Assembly (NCBI GenBank): GCA_026929865.2
Contig: CM049407.1
Coordinates: 32,951,501-33,015,500, forward strand
DNA: 64,000 nucleotides
Source of the DNA: Hyperoplus lanceolatus
Lineage: Eukaryota; Chordata; Actinopteri; Uranoscopiformes; Ammodytidae
Direction: 5' to 3'
Position numbers and translations under genes: made by a program. Of the stretch, positions 40,006 to 49,489 are shown piece by piece. The notes under the pieces are model-generated. The model was not told where the DNA came from, searched no databases, and saw only the letters and a program-made list of their open reading frames with translations. The number at the start of each line of letters is the position of its first letter. The first letter of the stretch is position 1.

Positions 40006-40285
40006 CCCTGCGTTCCAATACCCGTTCAACAGGCCCTCGTTCACTTGCCCTAGGCACTTGCCCTCGGGGGAATCCCCGCCGCCATCTTAAGTGTCGTTCC
40101 AATTGTCTGGAAACTGAAGTGAACTTCGTGAGATAGACCCTCGGAGGGCTGAGTGATCAAGTGAACATCCATGGTCACTTCGAGGTGGATATCACCCACA
40201 GTGCATTGCAGTTCGTCTTCTTCTTCTTCTCCTTTTATTTTCCGGTAGACTGTATGCTTTTAGGGACATCGCAGCCACCCGCAGG

Positions 40286-40334
<49 letters not shown>

Positions 40335-40854
40335 TTCCAAAACGCCTCAATTAGGCTATCCTATTTCCAAAGGAACAATCCAGTGAATGTAGCCTATTGC
40401 AGTTTATACATATTGCTGCTATAACACCGATGGCTGCCAATTATAGGACTATTTAAAACAAATGTTTTTGGTTGAAACTAACATAAATAAGAAAATATGT
40501 TGGAGCAAACAATTTACATGTGTAAGTAACATTATCTTGATAATCTGAGTTACCGTGTCGAAATTCAATGTTTGTTATGCTATGGAAATGGCTTTCTGCA
40601 ATATAGGCTACCTTTGCAGAATGTTATAATTCTGTATTATTTGCATTCAGAACTACAACTACCTATGTAACTGACGGTCCATTGCGACTACAAGGGCAAG
40701 TGAGCAAGTGGGTTCCATTTAAATCCCCCGCTCCTCCCCCGCCCAGTCTCCCTCCGCACTCCAAGTTCCCTCCGTGCAACGTATGCTGTTACGTCATACC
40801 AAGGGCTGAGGGTAAATGAACGAGGGGAAGTGCAACTACTAATGGAACGCAGGG
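40006..40854. mobile_element. 849-bp inverted-repeat element, 3-bp CCT duplication
   Basis: CCCTGCGTTCCA and TGGAACGCAGGG are inverted; CCT lies at 40003-40005 and 40855-40857. The empty site is visible in segment A (CTTTCCTATGTTCG as complement), proving the limits. The subterminal CTCGTTCA and CACTTGCCCT words also recur inverted. No transposase is encoded. An AT microsatellite lies at 40290-40332. Confidence 0.8.
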
Positions 40855-41135
40855 CCTATGTTCGATAGGAAGCACCTTTCATCTCTCCTTAACCCCGATG
40901 ACGTTTAGGGGTTAAGGTATAGGAAAGGAGGCTTATAGGTTAGGAGATTGGACTTTTCGGATAGGCCCCACCTTTCCTAACCGACGTCATTGCGCGACGG
41001 CGAGTATTGCTGACGTGAGTCGCGTGAAACTACACTATTCTCCGAAAATGGACTACAACAAGCGCTCGTTTGATCCATGCGTTCTTTTCATATTGATTTT
41101 AATCAGGTTGTCGCCAACAGAGTGAGAATCACTCC

Positions 41136-41519
41136 TGTAATTCCCTCTAAAAGCATTCGGCAGACACCAGTGGTTTCCTTTGACGGGTTTTATTGCAGAC
41201 TTTTACTTCAACTTCACCGTGAAAACTCGTTGGCTGCATGCTTATTACAGGGACTTTAAAACTAAATTCTTCTCGGCGATGCACAAGCTGTTCACCTCTC
41301 TCATGTCGCGTCTCTATCTGGCAAAGAGTAATAATCTCGCACAAGAGAACAATCCGCCAAAGTGACGTCATTTGACTATTTAAATAAAGTTTTTAAACTT
41401 AAATAATGAACACAATCATGAAATTATTAATATAAACAAAAATTAATTTCCTGAAGGCTTGTCTTATAATATGAAAATACTTATTAAATTACAGAATCTT
41501 TTTAATGATGACAGTTACA
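41136..41519 (-). repeat. BEL/Pao 3' LTR
   Basis: 3' LTR relative to the minus-strand coding direction. A purine-rich tract (GGTGGGAG on the minus strand) immediately precedes it and is the likely polypurine tract. Confidence 0.9.
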
Positions 41520-41671
41520 CTCCCACCAAATCACACAAACCAGTATTGTGGGATTTATCTAAACTAAATATTTGCTGTAACAAACTTCAATATACGAATG
41601 AAATAGTTCTATCTTTAACATTATGGGCATGTCAACCCTCCATTATGAAATGTCAAGCAAACATTAACACT

Positions 41672-44600
41672 CTAGTCTGCCTCAAGCAGAGTAACAACCT
41701 TATGTATTGGTCTCTCAAGAAACACAGTTTTAACTGTGGGTTTCCCCTTTTTGTCAAATGTGGTGTTGCTAACCAACAATCTTAGCTTTCTGACTTTACT
41801 GTCTAACCCTGGATAGACTTCTGTGACACGGGCTAACTTCCATTCATTGCGTGGTGCCAGATCATCTTGTAGAAGGACAATGTCGTTTACCTTTGAGTCT
41901 CTTCTGTTCTTTTGCCATTTTTGTCTTGGTTGCAAGCTCAAAAGGTATTCTTTCTTCCAACGAATCCAAAACTCATTGGCCAAATACTGGACACGACGCC
42001 ACCTCTTCTGAAGATAAAGATCTTCTTTGACAAATTGTCCGGGTGGGGGCAGAATAACAGTTGGCTTCATGGTAAGGATATGGTTTGGGGTTAAAGGTTC
42101 GGGTCCAGATGGGTCATTCAAATGTTCAGTAGTAAGAGGTCTGCTGTTAATGATGGCCATAACCTCATACAGGAAGGTCCTTAGGGAGGCGCTATCAAGC
42201 CCTTTTGAAGACTGGTCGAGAATAACTGTCAGTACACTTCTTACGCTTCTTATTTGCCTCTCCCAGACGCCACCCATATGGCTTGCTGCTGGGGGATTCA
42301 TAAGAAATTCACACCCTAGATCCTTGACCTTTTCTGCGTCCATTCCTTTCACAAGTCCTGCAAACTCTCTTCTTGCACCAACAAAATTGGTCCCTTGGTC
42401 ACATCTTAGCTGGCGCACATTACCTCTGATGGCAATGAATGCTCTTAGCGCATTAATGAATGCGTCAGTCGTCATGTCATCAATGACCTCTATGTGTATA
42501 GCTCTTGAACATAGACAGGTAAGTAAAAGACCATACTTTTTGAGCTCTTTCCGTCCTTCCTTAACATAGATCGGTCCAAAACAGTCTATGCCGGAGTAAG
42601 TGAAAGGTGGTGCTGCATCCATCCTGTCCTGTGGTAAGTCACCCATTTTCTGTTCTTCAGTACGCCTTCTGTACTTTCTGCACTTAACACATCTGAATAG
42701 GTGTGATGAGACTGCACTGGAACATCCAATGATCCACCATCCATTAGCTCGCAGTTCGTTTATCGTCATTCCACGTCCTTGATGATAAACCTTCTCGTGA
42801 AAGTGTTTGATGAGTAAAGCTGATATGTGACCTTTATTAGGGAGTATAGCCGGATGCTTCACGTGTGGATGTAACGTGGCTTGACTGAGACGTCCTCCCA
42901 CCCTTAGAATACCATCTGCATCCAAGAATGGACTCAACTTGTACAGCTTACTGTCTTTGGACGTGACAACTTCTCCCTTTGCTTCCACCCGCTTTATCTC
43001 ATCTGAGAATGCTTGTTCTTGAACTAGTTTGACGATTGTTTGTTCTGCATCTTTCCTTTCTTCTAGGCTTGTGCTTTCGTTCGTTCTTTGCTTCAAACCT
43101 TTGTATTCCTTGACTCTCCGCTTCAATCTGGCAACTGCTCTTACTGCTCTTTTCCAATCAGAGAATTTCTGTAGGCGATCTAATAATGATCTGTCTTCTT
43201 TTGTCTGAGTGTTACACACCAGAGCCTTGCGGAGTTCAGGATCGTCTTCCTTTATCTCTTCTACCTTGCATTCTCTCTTAGGAAGTTCAAGTTGCCAAAG
43301 AAACTTTGGTCCGGTGAACCAGTTTGAAGTCTTCAGCTGCTCAGCTGTCAAACCTCGAGAGGCGTGATCGGCTGGGTTGTCCTCAGAAGCTACATAAGCC
43401 CATTGTTCAGGTTTTGTGCTTGTCTTAATCCTCTGTACACGATTCGCTACGAACACCTGGAACCTTTTTGCATCATTACTGATGTAGCCCAGGACAACTG
43501 TGGAATCTGTCCAAAAGAACTCTTGCAGATCTTGGATTTCAAGTTCATTTCGAAGCATGTCGCTGGTTCGAACTGCAACAACTGCTGCTGTGAGTTCTAG
43601 TCGTGGTATAGTTGTGACGCTGGTAGGCGTAACTCTTGCCTTTCCCATTACCAGACAGCAATGGACATCGTCGGATTCGCTAATGGCTCTCAGGTAGGTG
43701 CATACACCGTATCCGGAGACACTCGCATCGGCAAAATGGTGGAGCTCATACCTTTTTACATTGCCAAAACTTGAAGGTAAGAAGCATCTTTTGATTTGCA
43801 TTTCAGCTAGATGAGGTAAGTTTCTTATCCATGATTCCCACTGAGGTCTTAGGTTTTCAGGAATTTCATCATCCCAGCTTATCTTCTCTCTGCACATCTG
43901 CTGGAGAACTTGTTTCCCCAAGAGGACAAAAGGTGCGATGAATCCCAAGGGATCATAAACAGAAGCTACCGTAGAAAGCACACCCCTTCTTGTGAGTGGC
44001 TTAGGTTTTATGTCCACTCTGAATTTGAAAGAATCGGAGGTGATACACCACTCCACTCCAAGAGCTCTTTCCATATGAGGTAGACTCAAGGCCATGTCTT
44101 GATCTTTGACTGTGGTGCATTCCTCTTCTGGGATGGTTGACAACACATTCTCACTGTTGGAAACAAATTTGTGGAGTCTCAACTTGCCTGTGTAGCAAAG
44201 TTCTCTTGATTCTTTTACAAGTTGAATGGCTTCCTTCTCAGTTTGAACGCTTATCAGACCATCGTCGACATAAAAGTTTCTTTGAATGAAGCGTACGGCC
44301 TCTTCACTGAATTGCCCTTTCCCTTGTGCTGCCAGATGTTTCAAGCCAAAGTTGGCGCAACCAGGAGATGATGCCGCTCCAAATAAGTGTACTTTCATCC
44401 TGTAAACTGATGGTGTGTTGTCAAGGTTGCCATTCTCCCACCATAGGAATCTTAAATAATCTTGGTCTTCCTTCTTCACATGAAACTGGTGGAACATCCT
44501 TTCGATGTCGCACATGACGGCAATCGAACCCTTCCGAAAGCGGCACAGGACACCCACCAGGGTGTTGGTCAAATCAGGCCCGGTAAGAAGGTGGTCGTTC

Positions 44601-47600
44601 AGAGAGGTGCCTTGAAACTGGGCAGAGCAGTCAAATACTACACGTATTTTTCCAGGTTTATGCGGATGATAGACCCCATGATGTGGGATATACCAAGCCT
44701 GATCACTGTCTATTTCTTCCACAGGTACCTTCTCTGCATCCCCATGTGAAATGACATCATCCATGAAGTTAACATAGTCTTTGCAGTACTTATGATCTTT
44801 CTTCAGTCTCCTCTCAAGACAATTAAGTCTGCGGACTGCACATGACTTGTTATTAAGCAACTTTGGACGTTCTACCTTGAACGGCAATGGCATCTCAAAA
44901 TGACCAGTGTCATTCTGTGTGATGGTTTTGCTCAACTTCGACATAAATTGGAGATCTTCTTGGGAGACAGGATCATCTTCTTGTGTTCTCTCTGAGAAAT
45001 CTGTTTCTAAGACTCTGATGATGTCTGAAGGAGAAATTTCCTTGACTTTGGTACGGCTCACATAATGCACTTCAACTCGGAGGTTGACCGAGGGCTCCAA
45101 ACGTGGTGTTACTTCTCTCACTATTATGTGATGGCTCACTCCAATGTTGTCACCGTAGTCCATATAGGGATTCCCGTGGCCAATAATGCTCCATCCAAGG
45201 TCTGTACGCTGTGCGTAAGGATGGTTATCCTTGCCAGGAACAACTTCCCTTGGAAGTAAGGCTTGTGAGCAGTTGTACCCGATGAGCAAACCTACTTCAC
45301 AGTCTTGCAGAGGTGCAATCTCTCCTTGAAGGTGCTCTAAATGGGACCAGGACTTGGCGGTTTCATCAGTTGGTATGTGAGTTCTGTTGGCTGGAATAAA
45401 TTCCCGGGTGTAGACTGGTGGTAGGGCAATCTTCTTTCCAGAGAAAAACCCTCGAACTTGTAGGTCGTTCACTTTTTGAGAGCTTACTACTGTTGTTTTT
45501 GAGCTCATTGTAGAAAGCTTCAGATTGACTTGTTCTTTGGTTACTTCCAAGGCTTCCACTACTTCACTCAAGGCAAAGGTTGTGTCGCTTTGCGAATCCA
45601 AGAGAGCATATACAAGGATTTCTCGTGCTGGTTGAGTTGTTGCTGAAAGCCAAACAGGAATTATTGCCGCTGTTTGCATGTTCGGTTCATGAAATAGCAC
45701 TCTGTTGGCAGTAGCAGCTGTGAATATCCCTTGGTGTTGTGTTGATTGAGTACTTTCATTGTTCCTCTCTTGACTTGTTCTGGGCTGTTCTTTATTTGGA
45801 TTTCTTTCAGTGCGTGGTTGTGTTTGTTGCTCTTTAGATCGCTCCTCATGCAAACAGGTTGGATGTCGCTTAGCGCACACGTCGCAAACACTCCTACTGT
45901 TGCAGCTCTTTGAGTGGTGACCTAGCTTCAGACAACCAAAGCACAGTTTTTCAGCTTGAATAAATTTGATTCGATCTGAAATTGGTTTATCCTTGAAGTT
46001 CCTGCATTTGTGCAAAGTATGTCCGTTCTTCTTACAGAAAAGACACATCATGACAAACTTTTCATTGGAACTTGTGGTCAGTGTCTTTGCTCCGACACTG
46101 TGTTGTCTATGGGACTTTTCAGGCTCAGCTTGTTTCAGTGACTGCAGTGAAGTAACAGGGTTACAGGCGATTTTTACTTCCCTTGTCAGAAATTTTACGA
46201 ACTGGCTGAATGAAGGGAATTGGTTTCTATCCTCTTCTTCATCAACAACCTTCCGGTTCCATCTTGCTGTTAACCAATCCGGTAACTTTGACAGAATCCT
46301 CCTGTTTTCATTACAGTCATTCAATATTTCCAGTGCTTTTATATGGACCATGGCAGCCTCGCAACTTCGTAGAAAATCTACAAACTCTCTGAGATCAAAG
46401 TTGTCTTTAGGTCCCATCTTGGGCCATGCTTGTAGCTTGTCTCTGTAAGCCTTTGCAACTGTGAATGGGTTTCCATAGCGCTCTTCCAGGATCTTCCATG
46501 CACTAGCGTAGGCAGACTCAGTTCCAAGTAGGAAATAGCCATCAATTGCTTTCTTAGCTACTCCACTTACGTACTGACGGAGGTAGTATATTTTCTCCTT
46601 ATCTTCAATGTTCTTGTGGTCAATAAGTGTTTGAAATGAAAGTTTCCAGTCGTTGTACTTCAGTGGATCACCGCTGAATATTGAAGGTTCAGGGATGGGA
46701 ACTCTGTTAGCGCTCAGAGCATCTGCTAGCACCTTGACAAGCTCTGCTGTACTTTCATTTGAGCCGGTGCTCACACCTTGTATGGGAGACCTTTGCATGG
46801 GCAGACGACTTGAAGGTGGAATAACTGGGTTATCTGCTACCAGTTGCTGTCCCAATGTGTCCAGTTGCTCGTCTTCTGTGGCCCTTGGTTGATCATACAC
46901 CTGCATTCTGGCTCTTGCTGCATTGAGATTCTTGACTGCATCCAACTGCTGCACCTTTCTTCTCTTTTCTTCCAGAGTTTTTTGTAGAGCTCCATGCTCT
47001 TCTTCGAGCTGAGCTTTGATTTTAGCTTCCTCTTCCTCTCTCTTTATCCTTTGTTTCACCTCTTCAGCCTCTCGCTCCAAGCGACGCTTAACGATCGCTG
47101 CCTGTTCAACAGATATCTTCCTTTTAACTTCTGCTTCTAGACGCTGTATTTCCTGCTGTTCCTTTTCTTGTTCTTCTAACACTTTCAGAACAGCTTGGCT
47201 TGCAGCAGCCTCTGCGGCAGCTTCTTGTCGTTTTATAGAGGACCTGGAGGAGTTGATTGAGGGAACTTTTAACTCACTGGTGAAAGAAGCTGACTTAGAG
47301 GAGCTTGTGCCAAAGAGAGAGCCTGCTTCTGGCCACTTGACTTCTTCTGCTTCCTTGGCTTCTCCATCGAGTCGGCTTGAGGCTTTGCGTACAATAAAGT
47401 TGGAGATCTCTACGCACAGATCCACTTTTCTACGTGTGTCCTGATCCGGAGTTGAGACATTGCGCAGCTCATCATAAATTAGCCGTACATCTGCAGAAAT
47501 ACCTGTGACATCACCAATAATATCCTTGAGCAGCTCTTCAGATAGACACTCGTTTGATTGTGACAATGACTTCTTGGCAAATTTCGCTTGTGTTTTCCAT

Positions 47601-47800
47601 TTATCATAAATGTAGTTGAATTTTTGTTGAAGCCCTTTAACTTTTTCGTCTTGCATTTCTTTGCCTTTCTCTGTGAGTGTTCTGATTCTTGAACTTTGTC
47701 TTAGCTTTGGTGCTTCATCATGCTGGGCTTCAGGAAGGCATTCTTCAGGTTTATCTTGGGAGTCTAAGCTATGAACTGTTGACTCACTTGGCTCTGACAT
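41672..47800 (-). CDS. BEL/Pao gag-pol polyprotein, intact
   Basis: 2042 residues in one frame. Rough order: charged coiled coil about 200-300 (EEVKQRIKREEEEAKIKAQL); capsid-like DUF1759 region about 360-530 (FSGDPLKYNDWKLSFQ); zinc-binding motifs about 584-660 (CLFCKKNGHTLHKC, CFGCLKLGHHSKSC); aspartic protease near 733 (LLDSQSDTTF, where most families read DSGS); RT with VFDCSAQFQGTSLND near 1053 and NFYVDDGLI near 1175; RNase H-like part with HHFADASVSGYG near 1353; integrase with an H2C2 finger near 1667-1700 (HFHEKVYHQ, CVKCRKYR) and acids in IDCFGP near 1737, CDQGTNF near 1798 and GGVWERQ near 1844; C-terminal DUF5641-type domain to the stop. All catalytic motifs of RT and integrase are present. 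The ATG at 47800 follows a 594-bp leader. Confidence 0.95.
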   Translation of the reverse strand: MSEPSESTVHSLDSQDKPEECLPEAQHDEAPKLRQSSRIRTLTEKGKEMQDEKVKGLQQKFNYIYDKWKTQAKFAKKSLSQSNECLSEELLKDIIGDVTGISADVRLIYDELRNVSTPDQDTRRKVDLCVEISNFIVRKASSRLDGEAKEAEEVKWPEAGSLFGTSSSKSASFTSELKVPSINSSRSSIKRQEAAAEAAASQAVLKVLEEQEKEQQEIQRLEAEVKRKISVEQAAIVKRRLEREAEEVKQRIKREEEEAKIKAQLEEEHGALQKTLEEKRRKVQQLDAVKNLNAARARMQVYDQPRATEDEQLDTLGQQLVADNPVIPPSSRLPMQRSPIQGVSTGSNESTAELVKVLADALSANRVPIPEPSIFSGDPLKYNDWKLSFQTLIDHKNIEDKEKIYYLRQYVSGVAKKAIDGYFLLGTESAYASAWKILEERYGNPFTVAKAYRDKLQAWPKMGPKDNFDLREFVDFLRSCEAAMVHIKALEILNDCNENRRILSKLPDWLTARWNRKVVDEEEDRNQFPSFSQFVKFLTREVKIACNPVTSLQSLKQAEPEKSHRQHSVGAKTLTTSSNEKFVMMCLFCKKNGHTLHKCRNFKDKPISDRIKFIQAEKLCFGCLKLGHHSKSCNSRSVCDVCAKRHPTCLHEERSKEQQTQPRTERNPNKEQPRTSQERNNESTQSTQHQGIFTAATANRVLFHEPNMQTAAIIPVWLSATTQPAREILVYALLDSQSDTTFALSEVVEALEVTKEQVNLKLSTMSSKTTVVSSQKVNDLQVRGFFSGKKIALPPVYTREFIPANRTHIPTDETAKSWSHLEHLQGEIAPLQDCEVGLLIGYNCSQALLPREVVPGKDNHPYAQRTDLGWSIIGHGNPYMDYGDNIGVSHHIIVREVTPRLEPSVNLRVEVHYVSRTKVKEISPSDIIRVLETDFSERTQEDDPVSQEDLQFMSKLSKTITQNDTGHFEMPLPFKVERPKLLNNKSCAVRRLNCLERRLKKDHKYCKDYVNFMDDVISHGDAEKVPVEEIDSDQAWYIPHHGVYHPHKPGKIRVVFDCSAQFQGTSLNDHLLTGPDLTNTLVGVLCRFRKGSIAVMCDIERMFHQFHVKKEDQDYLRFLWWENGNLDNTPSVYRMKVHLFGAASSPGCANFGLKHLAAQGKGQFSEEAVRFIQRNFYVDDGLISVQTEKEAIQLVKESRELCYTGKLRLHKFVSNSENVLSTIPEEECTTVKDQDMALSLPHMERALGVEWCITSDSFKFRVDIKPKPLTRRGVLSTVASVYDPLGFIAPFVLLGKQVLQQMCREKISWDDEIPENLRPQWESWIRNLPHLAEMQIKRCFLPSSFGNVKRYELHHFADASVSGYGVCTYLRAISESDDVHCCLVMGKARVTPTSVTTIPRLELTAAVVAVRTSDMLRNELEIQDLQEFFWTDSTVVLGYISNDAKRFQVFVANRVQRIKTSTKPEQWAYVASEDNPADHASRGLTAEQLKTSNWFTGPKFLWQLELPKRECKVEEIKEDDPELRKALVCNTQTKEDRSLLDRLQKFSDWKRAVRAVARLKRRVKEYKGLKQRTNESTSLEERKDAEQTIVKLVQEQAFSDEIKRVEAKGEVVTSKDSKLYKLSPFLDADGILRVGGRLSQATLHPHVKHPAILPNKGHISALLIKHFHEKVYHQGRGMTINELRANGWWIIGCSSAVSSHLFRCVKCRKYRRRTEEQKMGDLPQDRMDAAPPFTYSGIDCFGPIYVKEGRKELKKYGLLLTCLCSRAIHIEVIDDMTTDAFINALRAFIAIRGNVRQLRCDQGTNFVGARREFAGLVKGMDAEKVKDLGCEFLMNPPAASHMGGVWERQIRSVRSVLTVILDQSSKGLDSASLRTFLYEVMAIINSRPLTTEHLNDPSGPEPLTPNHILTMKPTVILPPPGQFVKEDLYLQKRWRRVQYLANEFWIRWKKEYLLSLQPRQKWQKNRRDSKVNDIVLLQDDLAPRNEWKLARVTEVYPGLDSKVRKLRLLVSNTTFDKKGKPTVKTVFLERPIHKVVTLLEAD

Positions 47801-48394
47801 TTTTTAAATCACTTATTTAAGTTGACTCACTATTGAAATAAAGCATGAATGTAAACATCACTTTAGTTGTGACTATCTTGCAATAAATCAAATAACTTTG
47901 GAGGTCACCTTTAAATGCACACAATTTGTAAACTTCTACAAATTACCCAAAGCATCAAATGCAGAATAAAACTTTGATGTACAAATACTTTTTAAGTTGA
48001 AACACAAAGGTTCAATGAGACCGTAATTGCCCTTTAACTTTGGCACTTAAATGCTTCCATACAGCATAAGAAAAAACATTCACTTAACACAGCTCTTATT
48101 CCCAGTAAATAATAACCAAATCCTATACAAAAGCCTTAATTTTTTCTTAGATCACTCTTAACTTAGTGTCAAAGTTCTTTTTTGCCTTTGCATTGAAGAT
48201 TTAACTCTTTATGAACTGCGTATCCCTTCTTTCTTCTTTGCGCATGTGAACAGAGCGTGCTTGTCACTCATCTGTCCGTTGATCACGACTCCGTGTGCCT
48301 TAACGAGCTAGCCAAACCTTAACGAGCCGCCCCTTTGATCTTGCGCTCCTTCGTTGAACTGCCACTCGCGTCGATGAACAGTCCGAGTTTTCAC
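47801..48394 (-). other. BEL/Pao leader
   Basis: Lies between the 5' LTR and the gag start. The bases just inside the LTR (GTGAAAACTCGGACTG on the minus strand) do not begin TGG, so I could not assign the primer-binding tRNA. Confidence 0.6.
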
Positions 48395-48778
48395 TGTAAT
48401 TCCCTCTAAAAGCATTCGGCAGACACCAGTGGTTTCCTTTGACGGGTTTTATTGCAGACTTTTACTTCAACTTCACCGTGAAAACTCGTTGGCTGCATGC
48501 TTATTACAGGGACTTTAAAACTAAATTCTTCTCGGCGATGCACAAGCTGTTCACCTCTCTCATGTCGCGTCTCTATCTGGCAAAGAGTAATAATCTCGCA
48601 CAAGAGAACAATCCGCCAAAGTGACGTCATTTGACTATTTAAATAAAGTTTTTAAACTTAAATAATGAACACAATCATGAAATTATTAATATAAACAAAA
48701 ATTAATTTCCTGAAGGCTTGTCTTATAATATGAAAATACTTATTAAATTACAGAATCTTTTTAATGATGACAGTTACA
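48395..48778 (-). repeat. BEL/Pao 5' LTR
   Basis: 5' LTR relative to the coding direction; base-for-base the same as 41136-41519 when read by eye. It should contain the element promoter, but no clear TATA box was picked out. Confidence 0.9.
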
Positions 48779-49353
48779 ACTCCCATATATCCCAATTCAC
48801 ATGTGGAATAAAAAGAGGCTACACTTGTGTTGATGTTGAAATGAACTGCCCCCAGTAACTTCATTAAATGTGAAGTTGGTATTTTATTTTCTTATGGTGT
48901 AAATTATGTGCTACGAAAATAACTATTATGATGTTGGTCTTTTATGAGTTCTTTATTATCTTTAGCCTGTGTGTGGGGGGGGGGGGGGGGGTATTTTGTT
49001 TTAGCCGAGTTAAATCTTCCTCTCTTCTCTTCTCCTCTCCTCTCTTCTGTTTTACCTCTCGTTCGTATTCGTGTAGAGTCGGTAAACTCCGGCGGTGGCC
49101 TGTTGCTTTAAATCTTGCCACCGTAAAGGATTATGGGATACCACTATCTCCTTTCCTTTAGCATAGGTTAGCCAGGAGTAACCTATGCTAAAGGAGGGTT
49201 AAAGGATGAATCGAGGCTCCTTTCCTATGCCTTTCCTAAGCATTTTGGTTATTCGGATCACCTATCTGCCGAGCACTTCCGGGTCATCTCGATAGGAAAG
49301 GAAATTTCCTATGCAAAAAAAAGTTTTCGGATAGGCCCCTGGTACTCACACCG

Positions 49354-49456
49354 GCCCACACAGAGGCTATCTTCGCACACAGTTGCCCAATCAGCTTTCT
49401 CTATTCCTGACAGCTGGCCAATCACACAGCCTGCGTCCGACGGAAAACTATTCAAC
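49354..49456 (+). promoter_or_regulatory. ska2: ska2 promoter and 5'UTR with two CCAAT boxes
   Basis: CCAAT at 49387-49391 and 49418-49422 are in the same orientation and 31 bp apart, 35-70 bp before the start codon. Paired CCAAT boxes at about 31-33 bp spacing are typical of NF-Y-driven G2/M genes, which suits a mitotic kinetochore protein. The foldback complex ends at 49353, so all upstream regulatory DNA beyond about 100 bp is transposon. Confidence 0.6.
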
Positions 49457-49489
49457 ATGGAGCTAACAGTTGAAAAGTTCGAAGCGATG
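49457..49489 (+). CDS. ska2: ska2 coding exon 1
   Basis: ATG at 49457, 11 codons (MELTVEKFEAM), donor gtgagg at 49490. It ends at the same Met as the human exon 1. Confidence 0.85.

Larger units (their letters stand above)
41136..48778 (-). mobile_element. Full-length BEL/Pao LTR retrotransposon
   Basis: Two 384-bp LTRs (41136-41519 and 48395-48778) are identical by eye and bounded by TG...CA. ACTCC is directly repeated at 41131-41135 and 48779-48783, and the empty site (ATCACTCCCATATATC) is visible in the other foldback arm near 39795. A single 2042-codon gag-pol ORF lies between. Identical LTRs and an open ORF indicate a recent insertion. There is no envelope-like ORF. Confidence 0.95.
40970..49339 (-). 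repeat. Foldback arm B-inverted (interrupted)
   Basis: 40970-41135 and 48779-49339 together are the complement of arm B, ending GTTTTCGGATAGGCCCC. The BEL/Pao element separates the two pieces. One difference seen by eye is GCGGCAAG in one arm against GTGGCAAG in the other. Confidence 0.85.
33254..49353. mobile_element. 16 kb nested foldback complex
   Basis: The outermost matching words are CGGTGTGAGTACCAG at 33254-33268 and its complement at 49339-49353. Inside, four copies of GGGGCCTATCCGAAAA (two direct, two inverted) delimit segments in the order A, B, A-inverted, B-inverted. B arms, after removing later insertions, are about 720 bp each and nearly identical. Later insertions are a P-element-like unit, an 849-bp element and a BEL/Pao retrotransposon. 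No transposase belonging to the foldback itself is seen. Confidence 0.75.

Noticed and set aside
42027-42569. 180-codon + strand frame within the BEL element, and several similar ones up to 47444
   Set aside because: They are antisense shadows of the intact minus-strand polyprotein, with no recognisable domains.
33254-49353. Giant self-mobilising element (for example a Starship- or Teratorn-like unit) spanning the entire complex
   Set aside because: The large size is fully explained by successive insertions with their own target duplications; no enzyme or cargo gene belongs to the outer frame.
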